Part shown: in pieces, positions 38,908-46,388 of the stretch | How positions within the stretch are numbered: the stretch's first letter is position 1 | Layout of the letters: each line of letters begins with the position of its first letter | Source: Massilia eburnea | GTDB lineage: Bacteria; Pseudomonadota; Gammaproteobacteria; Burkholderiales; Burkholderiaceae_D | Assembly (NCBI RefSeq): GCF_009720745.1 | Contig: NZ_WNKX01000019.1 | Span: forward strand, 1 to 64,000 | Direction of reading: 5' to 3' | DNA length: 64,000 nucleotides | Made by a program: the position numbers and the translations under genes | Notes under the pieces: model-generated | Database searches by the model: none | What the model saw: only the letters and a program-made list of their open reading frames with translations | Told to the model about the DNA's origin: nothing

Positions 38908-39595
38908 GGAATGTTCCTTTCAGCACGCCGTCGTCCAGCAGCAGTGCGCGGTCGCAATGCGGCAGCATGCGGTCGTCATGGGTGGCGACCAGGAAAGTGG
39001 TGCCGTCGTGGTGGGCCAGGGCGCGCATCAGGCCGACGATCTGCGAGGCGGTCTGCGCGTCGAGGTTGGCGGTCGGTTCGTCGGCGATGACCAGGCGTGG
39101 GCGCTTGACGATGGCGCGCGCGATGGCGACGCGCTGGCGCTGGCCGCCGGAGAGCTGGTCCGGCTTGTGCCCGCCCAAGCCCGCAAGGCCCACGCGCTCC
39201 AGCGCTTGCAGCACGCGCTGGCGGCGTTCGGCGGCGCTTACGCCAAGCAGGTAAAGCGGATAATCGATGTTGTCGTGCGCCGTCATCACCGGCACCAGGT
39301 TGAAACCCTGGAATACGAAGCCGATGGCCTGGCGCCGCAAGCGCGTGCGGCGTGCCTCGTGCTCGGCCGGTAGCGGCTCGCCGTCGAACAGCAGCTCGCC
39401 GCCGTCAGGCTTGTCCAGCAGGCCGCACAGGTTGAGCAGGGTGCTCTTGCCGCTGCCCGAAGGCCCTGTGACGGCGGCAATCTCGCCGCGCGCCAGGGCC
39501 AGGTCGACCGAATGCAGGGCGCGGATCGTATTGCCGCCCAATGTGTAGGACTTGCTGGCGCCGTGCAGGGACAGCAGCGGTTCGCCGGCGTTCAT
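38897..39595 (-). CDS. ABC transporter ATP-binding protein, LolD/MacB type
   Basis: A 232-residue ATPase with all nucleotide-binding motifs: Walker A GPSGSGKSTLLN, Q-loop region FVFQGFNLVP, signature LSGGQRQRVAIARAI, Walker B LVIADEPTANLD and the switch histidine in VATHD. The sequence is close to LolD and MacB ATPase domains. It pairs with the FtsX-type permease whose gene overlaps its 3' end. It is coupled to the upstream gene by an ATGA overlap. Confidence 0.93.
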   Translation of the reverse strand: MNAGEPLLSLHGASKSYTLGGNTIRALHSVDLALARGEIAAVTGPSGSGKSTLLNLCGLLDKPDGGELLFDGEPLPAEHEARRTRLRRQAIGFVFQGFNLVPVMTAHDNIDYPLYLLGVSAAERRQRVLQALERVGLAGLGGHKPDQLSGGQRQRVAIARAIVKRPRLVIADEPTANLDAQTASQIVGLMRALAHHDGTTFLVATHDDRMLPHCDRALLLDDGVLKGTFHAH

Positions 39596-40236
39596 TGGCC
39601 CAGCTCCTTCAGGCGGGCGGCGGCCTTGGCCACTTGCGGCGTGCCGGCCTGGGTGGCGACCGCTTGGCGCAAGTAGCCGATTTCGTCGGCGTTGCGCTTT
39701 TCCTCAGATGCGACGCGGGCTGCTGCGGCGAACACGCTGGCGCGCAGGGGCGCTGGCGCCTGGGCCAGTACTTGCGATTCCAAAGCGCCTTGCAGGGCGC
39801 GCTTGCCATCGGCGCGTCGGTGCATGAAGTCGGGCAAGGCGAGCAGGGTATTGGCCGCAACCATGCGGGTGAGGATGCTGGCCGGGGCGCCGTCCACCAG
39901 CAAGCTGTCGTGCTCGGGCGCCAGCAGGGTGACGGCTTTCTGCACCATGTCTGCGCCTTTTTCCGCGTATTTCATTTTGTCCCAAGGCATCATCGCATCA
40001 CGGCCGCGCATGGCGATGCCGGCGCCCTGGTAGGCCAGGTACACCGGGTTGCCCGGCTGGCCGGCACTGAGCTTCTCAAAGGCTTCGATGGCGGCATCGC
40101 GGGCGGAGGCGTCGCCGCCCGAAGCGGCGGCGAATTGCTGGCGTGCCGCGATGAAGGCCGTATTGTCGGCGGCCGCTGCGGCCAGTGCGCTGCCGCAGGC
40201 AAGGGAAATGGCCAGTGCGAGGAAGGTGTGCTTCAT
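39592..40236 (-). CDS. Periplasmic helical-repeat protein, first gene of the ABC/LolA-like operon
   Basis: A 214-residue protein with a signal peptide (LALAISLACGSALA) and a mature part made of helices with TPR-like spacing (AAIEAFEKLSAGQPGNPVYL, ALQGALESQVLAQAPAPL, EIGYLRQAVATQAGTPQ). It may act as an adaptor for the exporter. The ATG at 40236 (signal peptide immediately after) is used instead of the frame start at 40287. The inverted repeat at 40242-40279 lies just upstream and may be its operator or leader hairpin. Confidence 0.72.
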   Translation of the reverse strand: MKHTFLALAISLACGSALAAAAADNTAFIAARQQFAAASGGDASARDAAIEAFEKLSAGQPGNPVYLAYQGAGIAMRGRDAMMPWDKMKYAEKGADMVQKAVTLLAPEHDSLLVDGAPASILTRMVAANTLLALPDFMHRRADGKRALQGALESQVLAQAPAPLRASVFAAAARVASEEKRNADEIGYLRQAVATQAGTPQVAKAAARLKELGQ

Positions 40237-40241
40237 GGTGT

Positions 40242-40279
40242 GCTCCGTAGTCGTTGTTGATGCTGCGAGACTACGGAGC
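40242..40279 (-). promoter_or_regulatory. 11-bp perfect inverted repeat upstream of the ABC/LolA-like operon
   Basis: GCTCCGTAGTC (40242-40252) and GACTACGGAGC (40269-40279) are exact inverse copies around a 16-nt centre, starting 6 nt before the first ATG of the operon. They could be an operator for a dimeric regulator or a 5' leader hairpin that hides the ribosome site. Confidence 0.6.
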
Positions 40280-40358
40280 GGGCGCACGAGGCGCCACTGC
40301 GATGCGACGAAACCGGCTGGCGGCGGCGCGAAACAGGGCGCAGGCGCCGCCTGGGGCG

Positions 40359-43022
40359 CTAACTTACATGGTAGACCATGGAAGCGCCGCCTACCGGGGT
40401 GCCCTGCGCATCCAGCTGGGCGACGTTGATGGCGTACTGCGCGCCTGCTTCGGCGCCAGCCGGAATGCCGGTCTGCAGGCCCAGTGGGTACAGCATGGCA
40501 GCATCCTTCTCCATGTTGATCCTGGCCACCGGCTGCGTGATCTCGACATAGCGTTTTCCGTCGCGCAGCACCACGTCGCCGCCTTCCACCGTGACATTGC
40601 CCAGGGTGTGCGTCGGCAGGCAGTCGAAGCGCGAGCCCTTGCTCAGCGTCAGGATCCCGCAGCAGCAGCCGAAGCGGGTCATGACCTTGGTGTCCTGCAG
40701 GAAGACCAGGCCGCAGTCCTTTTTCATATCGTCCTGGCCCTGGGTGGGCGTGGGCATCGGGTCGGCCTGGTTGGCGAAGTCGATGGCTGGGAAGGCGGCG
40801 CCGTCTTCATCCAGGGAGAGGGTGAGCGGCATGCCGGCCGGCAGGTGGCTGCGGTCGATCACCAGCGACATGCGCGTTTCGCGATTGAAGCGGCTACCCA
40901 TCACGAAGGGGAAGGTGGCGTGGGCGCCGCCCAGGACGTCGATCACCGACAGGTTGCGCTGGGCCAGGTTGTTGAGGCGTGCGCTGATCGGGCTGCCCGT
41001 CAACGGCGCGTTGGCGAAGGCATAGTCGTTATCCGACTTGACCACGGCCAGCAGGCAGGGGTGCCATGGATGGCTGGCTTCCCAGCCGTACAGGGTTTCC
41101 GTCTGGCTGGCTTCAATGCGGAACTTCGCCATCACGGTGCCTCCAGCCGGCACGCTGGCAAAGCTGGTGGTGATGCCGGTCGGGCTGACGTGCATGGCGT
41201 CGACGTGGGTCCAGTCGGGCGGATAGACGAACTGCAGGCCGACGAAAGGCGTGATGCGCGTGCTGACCGTAACGTTGCGGGCCGTGCGTGCGCCCTTGTT
41301 GGTGACACGCACATAGATGTAGTTGGCCTGGCCGCGCTCGACGTTCTTCGACTTCAGCGGGTCGCTGGGCACAAAGACATTGTCGTCGTTGATGCGCACG
41401 ACGATGTCGGAGAAGTCCCAGAAATTCCCCCCGGTGAAGGGTTCTGCGCCGCTGTCGGCCGGCGCATCCTTGATCATCACGTCGGCTTCGTCAAGGGCGC
41501 GGAAGACGTTGATGCGGCCGTAGCCCATCTCCTGGTTCCAGCTGCCGTTGGACTTGCCGGCGGTTTCGGCATAGGCCACCGCGCCGACCTTTTGCGCGGT
41601 GCGCTCGATGTGGGCGCGCACCTGCACATTGTCCAGCGTGGGATAGACGCTGCGGATCAGCGCTGCCAGGCCCGCGACGTGCGGCGTGGCGGAAGAGGTG
41701 CCGTTGAAGACCAGGTCGTAGTCGCCGGCGTTGTAGCCGCCGGCGCCGTGGATGTCGGTGGTGGGAATGTGCACGCCGGGCGACACCACCGAGATCTGCG
41801 GGCCGAAGTTGGAGCCCCAGGGTTCTCCGTCCGGGCTCATTGGCGTCTTGCGGTTGTCGATTTCATCTGAAGCGCCGACGGCGATCACCAGCGGGTTGGT
41901 GGCCGGGTAGGTGATGGGACCATTGTAGTTGTGCGTGGCGACGCACATCACCAGGTCATTGTTGAAGGCCGCCTGGATCGCAGGGTCGATAATGGCGTGG
42001 CTCCAGCCGTTGAAGCCGAAGCTCATGCTGATGATGCTGGCGCCGTGGGCGGAGGCATAGTTGATGCCGTTCGCCACCTCCACGTCGGTCCAGGCGTCGA
42101 AGGCCACCGGCAGGATGCGTGCATCGCCGGCGACCCCGGTAACGCCGGTGCCATTGTTATACGTGGCGGCCACGATGCCGGCGCACGCGGTGCCATGGTT
42201 GCCGGTGGGCGAGCCATCGCCGCTCATGGTGCCGAGGTTGATGCCGGGCGCGGCAAAGCGCAGGTCGGGGTGATTCAGGTCGCAGCCCTCGTCGAGCACG
42301 CAGATCACGGTGGTGGCGGCGCCGGTGGTGATGTCCCAGCCGGTGGTGCCGGGGCCGCCCGCTTCAATACGCGTCATGTCCCATTGCTGCGGGAACAGGG
42401 CGTCGTTGGGTGAGACCGAGGTGGGCGTGAGCAGCGGCATGGTCTCGAACTGGAAATCGGCAATGGGCGTATTCGTCATCTGGCCCAGCCGGTCGCGCAG
42501 CTGGTAGGCGTTGATCTCCTTGACGTTGCTGATCTGGAGATAGTGGTGTCCATTCAGGTAGCGCGATTTCTCGGCGATTTCCTGGATTGCAGGTTCGGCT
42601 GCGCCTTTGGCCCCCAGGCCTTCCGGCAGCTTGAAGCCGGCGTCGCGCTGGCGCAGCTTGATCAGGGCCACATGGGGCAGGGGCGCCATCAGCCCGCGGC
42701 GTCCGCGTTGGCCGGCCTGGTTGTACACGGGGCCGATCCAGTCCAGCCCAAGCTGGGCGCCGGCTTCTTCGATTTTCGCCAGCATGCCATCGTCCAGCGG
42801 GCGGCGCGACTGCACGAAGTAGCGGGTCCTGGTGTGGTTCACCCTTTCGCCGGGCACCATGCCTTCATCCGCTTCGTCTTCCAGGAACAGCTCCATGGCG
42901 TGCAGGAACTGTTCGACGGCGCTGCGCTCCTTGGGCTGCTTGAGGGAGATCAGGATGCGGGTGTTATCGAGCGCCAGCGTGGCGCCCGAGGCATGGCTCA
43001 TTTCTTGCGGAAAGTTTTTCAT
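40359..43022 (-). CDS. Subtilisin-family (S8) serine protease with long N- and C-terminal extensions
   Basis: An 887-residue protease. The catalytic triad reads D244 (VICVLDEGCDLNHPDL), H276 (GNHGTACAGIVAA) and S443 (GTSSATPHVAG). The first ~200 residues resemble no standard I9 pro-domain, and there is no signal peptide. Residues after ~540 are beta-sandwich-like (YIYVRVTNKGARTARNVTV, a CARDB-like element). Export, if it occurs, must use a non-Sec route. It is a single gene, preceded by a hairpin at 43046-43065 in its leader. Confidence 0.9.
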   Translation of the reverse strand: MKNFPQEMSHASGATLALDNTRILISLKQPKERSAVEQFLHAMELFLEDEADEGMVPGERVNHTRTRYFVQSRRPLDDGMLAKIEEAGAQLGLDWIGPVYNQAGQRGRRGLMAPLPHVALIKLRQRDAGFKLPEGLGAKGAAEPAIQEIAEKSRYLNGHHYLQISNVKEINAYQLRDRLGQMTNTPIADFQFETMPLLTPTSVSPNDALFPQQWDMTRIEAGGPGTTGWDITTGAATTVICVLDEGCDLNHPDLRFAAPGINLGTMSGDGSPTGNHGTACAGIVAATYNNGTGVTGVAGDARILPVAFDAWTDVEVANGINYASAHGASIISMSFGFNGWSHAIIDPAIQAAFNNDLVMCVATHNYNGPITYPATNPLVIAVGASDEIDNRKTPMSPDGEPWGSNFGPQISVVSPGVHIPTTDIHGAGGYNAGDYDLVFNGTSSATPHVAGLAALIRSVYPTLDNVQVRAHIERTAQKVGAVAYAETAGKSNGSWNQEMGYGRINVFRALDEADVMIKDAPADSGAEPFTGGNFWDFSDIVVRINDDNVFVPSDPLKSKNVERGQANYIYVRVTNKGARTARNVTVSTRITPFVGLQFVYPPDWTHVDAMHVSPTGITTSFASVPAGGTVMAKFRIEASQTETLYGWEASHPWHPCLLAVVKSDNDYAFANAPLTGSPISARLNNLAQRNLSVIDVLGGAHATFPFVMGSRFNRETRMSLVIDRSHLPAGMPLTLSLDEDGAAFPAIDFANQADPMPTPTQGQDDMKKDCGLVFLQDTKVMTRFGCCCGILTLSKGSRFDCLPTHTLGNVTVEGGDVVLRDGKRYVEITQPVARINMEKDAAMLYPLGLQTGIPAGAEAGAQYAINVAQLDAQGTPVGGASMVYHVS

Positions 43023-43142
43023 GATGTCTCCTAGCGGGTTCGGGAATCCCCTTTGCAGCGGGGATCAGGCCAGTCTAGGAGGGCTGATTGATCAGGCTTT
43101 GACCTGCATCTATGATGTGGCATTTACTCACCGGGGACATCC

Positions 43143-43562
43143 ATGAAAACCTTCGCCAGTGTCGCAGCCGCGTTCGCCATCTTCGCCGCCCAGCCTGCTT
43201 TTGCGCTGGACCAGTCCGCTTCCGTCAAGGTCAGCAAGCTGATGCAGACGACTTCCAGCTGGAACGGCGCGGCGCTGGCCTATCCCGCCGGGCAGGCCGA
43301 AGTCACCGCCTTGCTGATCGAAATCGCGCCCGGCGGCGAAACGGGCTGGCACTTGCACCCGGTGGCATCGTTCGGCTACATCCTGGAAGGGGAGCTCGAG
43401 GTGAGCCTGAAAGACGGCTCGGTCAAGCACATGGCGGCGGGCCAGGCGCTGGCCGAAGTGGTCAATACCCTGCATAACGGGCGCAATGTGGGCAAGGGCC
43501 CGGTCAAGCTGGTGGTGTTCTATGCCGGCGCTAGCGGTAGCACATTGACAGTCAAGGAATAG
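43143..43562 (+). CDS. Periplasmic cupin-domain protein
   Basis: A 139-residue protein with a signal peptide (SVAAAFAIFAAQPAFA). The mature part is one small cupin barrel: GGETGWHLHPVASFGYILEG gives the metal-binding HxH and following acidic residue of motif 1, and HNGRNVGKGPVKLVVFYAG fits motif 2. The metal and substrate are unknown. It is divergent from the subtilisin gene and is followed after 107 nt by a TonB-dependent receptor. Confidence 0.85.
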   Translation: MKTFASVAAAFAIFAAQPAFALDQSASVKVSKLMQTTSSWNGAALAYPAGQAEVTALLIEIAPGGETGWHLHPVASFGYILEGELEVSLKDGSVKHMAAGQALAEVVNTLHNGRNVGKGPVKLVVFYAGASGSTLTVKE

Positions 43563-43584
43563 TGTCTGAAAGTTATAGTGGGTA

Positions 43585-43590
43585 TATAAT
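43585..43590 (+). promoter_or_regulatory. Candidate -10 box upstream of the TonB-dependent receptor
   Basis: A perfect TATAAT lies 80 nt before the receptor start. No good -35 is found at 16-18 nt; a TTGACA at 43545-43550 is too far (34 nt). If it is a promoter, it probably needs an activator. Confidence 0.3.
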
Positions 43591-43669
43591 GCGCGCTATT
43601 TTGCGGCGATAGACCGCAGCCTGTGGGGAGAATAGGGGACTTACAACACATCCACCCACAAGGAAAACC

Positions 43670-45853
43670 ATGTTGAAGTTGTCCAAGATGCACCTGGCCG
43701 TGGCGCTCGCCACCGTGCAGATGTCCGCCCTGGCGCAGGAAGCAGCCCAGGCTCCAGCCGGCCAGCTGGAAGTTGTTACCGTTACCGCACAGCGCCGCGC
43801 TGAAAATATCCGCGAAGTGCCGGTATCCGTTTCCATGATCAACAACGAGAAGCTGGACATCCTGCTGTCCGCCGGCCAGGACATCCGCGTCCTCGCGGGC
43901 AAGACCCCTTCGCTGAACATCGAATCGTCGACCGGCCGTGTCTTCCCGCGCTTCTACATCCGCGGCTACGGCAACACCGACTTCACCGTGTTCGCGTCGC
44001 AGCCTGTCTCCCTGATTTACGACGACGTGGTGCAGGAGAACCCTATCCTCAAGGGTTACCCGATGTACGACCTGGCGAACGTGGAAGTGCTGCGCGGCCC
44101 GCAAGGCACCCTGTTCGGCCGCAACACCCCGGCCGGCGTGGTCAAGTTCGAATCGGCCAAGCCTAACCTGCGCGGCGTGGAAGGCTTCTACAACGTTTCC
44201 TACGCAACCCATAACACCGTGAACGTGGAGGCGGCCGCCAACGTGCCGCTGTCGAAAGAGTGGGCCCTGCGCGCATCGACCCTGCGCCAGCACCGCGACG
44301 ACTATGTCGACAACACCTACACCGGCCAGAAAGACGCGCTGGAAGGCTACAACGAGCACGCCGAGCGCGTACAGGTGCTGTACCAGCCAAGCGGCACTTT
44401 CAACGCCCTGTTCAACGTGCACCAGCGCACCACTACCGGCAGCTCGCGCCTGTTCCGTGCAAACATCATCAAGAAGGGCACCAATGACTTCGTCGACGGC
44501 TTCGACCCTGAGAAGATCGCCATCAACGGCCAGGAAGGCCAGCAGCTGAAGACCCGTGGCGCCAATATGCGCCTGAGCTGGGACCTGGGCGCGCACAAGC
44601 TGTATTCGATCACCGGTTACGAGACCGTGGCCAAGTACACCTCGCGCGGCGATATCGACGGCGGCAATCCAGGCGATGCGCCAGCCGTGCCGTTCCAGGT
44701 TGAAACCGAATCCTTCGTCCCCGGCATCAAGCAGTACTCGCAAGAGTTCCGCGTTGAATCCAAGTACGCGGGCCCGATGAACTGGCAAGCCGGCGTGTAC
44801 TACTTCGACGAGAAGGCGGAAGCCGGCCAGGACAACTTCAACGTTGCCGGCGACCGCACTTCGCGCGTACAGTCGCAGCAGAAAAACGAAGCCTGGGCGC
44901 TGTTCGGCTCCGTGAACTATGCCGTGAACGACGCGTTCACCGTGCGCGGCGGCCTGCGCTACACCAAGGACAAGAAGGACTTCACGACCCTGGAAGCGAC
45001 CAACGTTGTGCTGGTTGGACCGCAGTCGGTCTCCGAATCGAAGGACAAGGTCAACTGGGACCTGAGCGGCACCTATAAGCTGGACAAGGACGTCAGCGTG
45101 TACGCCCGCTACGCCACCGGCTTCCGCGCCCCGTCGATCGCCGCCGCATCGAGCTCGGTGCCGATCACCGTGGCCGACGCAGAAACCGTCACCTCCATCG
45201 AAGCCGGCGTGAAAGCCGACCTGTGGAACCGCCGCGCCCGCGCCGCCCTGAGCGTGTACGACTACGACGTGAAGAACCAGCAGCTGACCGTGGTCGGCGG
45301 CAATTCCAACGTTACCAAGCTGATTAACGCCGCCAAGACCAAGGGCCGCGGTATCGAAGCCGAAATCGAAGGCTTCGTGACCAACGACTTCAAGGTCGGC
45401 GCCAGCGCATCGTACAACTTCACCGAGATCCGCGATCCGTCGCTGTCCATGAACGTCTGCCGCAGCTGCACCGTGACCAGCCCGGTCAATGCCTCTGGCC
45501 GCGCCCTGATCGACGGCAACCCGCTGCCGCAGGCACCGAAGTGGATCCTCAACCTGAACGCCCGCTACAACTACCCGCTGGCCGAAGGCAACCTGTTCGT
45601 GGTGACCGACTGGTCCTACCGTTCGAAGGTCAACTTCTTCCTGTACGAGTCGACCGAATTCACCGGCAAGGCAATGACCGAAGGCGGCCTGCGCGTGGGC
45701 TACAACTGGGACGGCGGCAAGTACGAAGTGGCGGCATTCGCCCGCAACATCACCGACCAGCGCCGCATCACCGGCGGCATCGACTTCAACAACCTGACCG
45801 GCTTCGTCAACGAGCCACGCCAGGTGGGCGTACAGTTCAAAGGTTCGTTCTAA
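43670..45853 (+). CDS. TonB-dependent outer-membrane receptor
   Basis: A 727-residue receptor with a signal peptide ending near MSALAQEA. The TonB box region is VVTVTAQRRAENIREVPVSV, the plug domain contains FYIRGYGNTDFTV and NVEVLRGPQGTLFGRNTPAG, and a 22-strand-type barrel follows, ending in VGVQFKGSF with terminal Phe. It is of the short-signal, non-transcriptional type (no STN domain). The ligand cannot be told; the neighbouring genes give no iron or sugar hint. It is followed by tRNA-Asn copy 3. Confidence 0.94.
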   Translation: MLKLSKMHLAVALATVQMSALAQEAAQAPAGQLEVVTVTAQRRAENIREVPVSVSMINNEKLDILLSAGQDIRVLAGKTPSLNIESSTGRVFPRFYIRGYGNTDFTVFASQPVSLIYDDVVQENPILKGYPMYDLANVEVLRGPQGTLFGRNTPAGVVKFESAKPNLRGVEGFYNVSYATHNTVNVEAAANVPLSKEWALRASTLRQHRDDYVDNTYTGQKDALEGYNEHAERVQVLYQPSGTFNALFNVHQRTTTGSSRLFRANIIKKGTNDFVDGFDPEKIAINGQEGQQLKTRGANMRLSWDLGAHKLYSITGYETVAKYTSRGDIDGGNPGDAPAVPFQVETESFVPGIKQYSQEFRVESKYAGPMNWQAGVYYFDEKAEAGQDNFNVAGDRTSRVQSQQKNEAWALFGSVNYAVNDAFTVRGGLRYTKDKKDFTTLEATNVVLVGPQSVSESKDKVNWDLSGTYKLDKDVSVYARYATGFRAPSIAAASSSVPITVADAETVTSIEAGVKADLWNRRARAALSVYDYDVKNQQLTVVGGNSNVTKLINAAKTKGRGIEAEIEGFVTNDFKVGASASYNFTEIRDPSLSMNVCRSCTVTSPVNASGRALIDGNPLPQAPKWILNLNARYNYPLAEGNLFVVTDWSYRSKVNFFLYESTEFTGKAMTEGGLRVGYNWDGGKYEVAAFARNITDQRRITGGIDFNNLTGFVNEPRQVGVQFKGSF

Positions 45854-45855
45854 AC

Positions 45856-45887
45856 TTTTCAGGGCTGGTACTTGCCAGCCCTGAAAA
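45856..45887. repeat. 13-bp palindrome over the -35 box of tRNA-Asn copy 3
   Basis: TTTTCAGGGCTGG (45856-45868) and CCAGCCCTGAAAA (45875-45887) pair fully around a 6-nt loop. It directly follows the TonB-receptor stop, so it may end or stabilise that mRNA, although the stem is followed by A rather than T residues. The -35 hexamer of the tRNA promoter lies in its loop and right arm. Confidence 0.85.
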
Positions 45888-45900
45888 TGGCCGATATAAT
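45872..45900 (+). promoter_or_regulatory. Promoter of tRNA-Asn copy 3
   Basis: TTGCCA at 45872-45877 and TATAAT at 45895-45900 are spaced by 17 nt. RNA would start near 45907, just before the tRNA. The discriminator GCGGCCTC is GC-rich, as expected for stringent control. Confidence 0.8.
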
Positions 45901-45911
45901 GCGGCCTCTTT

Positions 45912-45987
45912 TCCCTGATAGCTCAGTCGGTAGAGCGACGGACTGTTAATCCGCAGGTCCCTGGTTCGAGTCCAGGTCGGGGAGCCA
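45912..45987 (+). tRNA. tRNA-Asn (GTT), copy 3
   Basis: The 76-nt sequence is identical to copies 1 and 2, with CCA encoded. It is the only copy followed by a protein gene with no room for its own promoter. Confidence 0.97.
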
Positions 45988-45996
45988 GAATTTAAA

Positions 45997-46026
45997 AAAA
46001 GCCCAGCCTTCCCAGGTTGGGCTTTT
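45997..46026 (+). terminator. Terminator after tRNA-Asn copy 3
   Basis: An A-run, then the stem GCCCAGCCTT/GGTTGGGC and five T residues. Only 19 nt separate its end from the ATG of the next gene. Confidence 0.9.
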
Positions 46027-46045
46027 TGCATTTCAGGAGTCATTT

Positions 46046-46291
46046 ATGGAAAACAACGATCAGCGCTATCTGGTCCAGCAGAACAAAATCAGCGAACCAA
46101 GCAAGCCGCCAGTCTTCGCCAGGGTCATGCGCAGTAAAGAGGGCTTGTTCGAAGGCGTCTCCTTTATCAAGAACAAGGATAAGGCGACGGTGATGACGGT
46201 CGCAGAGGCGCAGGAAGCAATGGCATGGGCAGCGAAGAAGAAGTCGGCTGCGCACGAGTACGCGACCAAGATCATCTGCGTCGGGCAATAG
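46046..46291 (+). CDS. Small hypothetical protein (81 aa) behind tRNA-Asn
   Basis: The ATG follows a CAGGAG ribosome site at a good distance. The 81 residues are soluble and mixed alpha/beta (FARVMRSKEGLFEGVSFIKN, then VAEAQEAMAWAAKKKSAAHE), with one Cys near the end. No family is known to me. It starts 19 nt after the tRNA terminator, so it seems to depend on readthrough from the tRNA promoter. Confidence 0.68.
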   Translation: MENNDQRYLVQQNKISEPSKPPVFARVMRSKEGLFEGVSFIKNKDKATVMTVAEAQEAMAWAAKKKSAAHEYATKIICVGQ

Positions 46292-46388
46292 GATTGCGCA
46301 TCTTGCCCCGGCAGTTGGATTTTTTGCTTTTCAGGCCGACCCATGTGTGATAACGTTAACCGTTCTTGCAATACTTGGCTTGCCGACC

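Noticed and set aside
40254-41870. 538-codon plus-strand frame opposite the subtilisin
   Set aside because: It is rich in His, Gly and Val as expected for antisense of high-GC coding DNA; the subtilisin triad supports the minus strand.
43545-43590. TTGACA and TATAAT as one promoter for the TonB receptor
   Set aside because: The spacing is 34 nt; only the -10 box is kept as a low-confidence feature.
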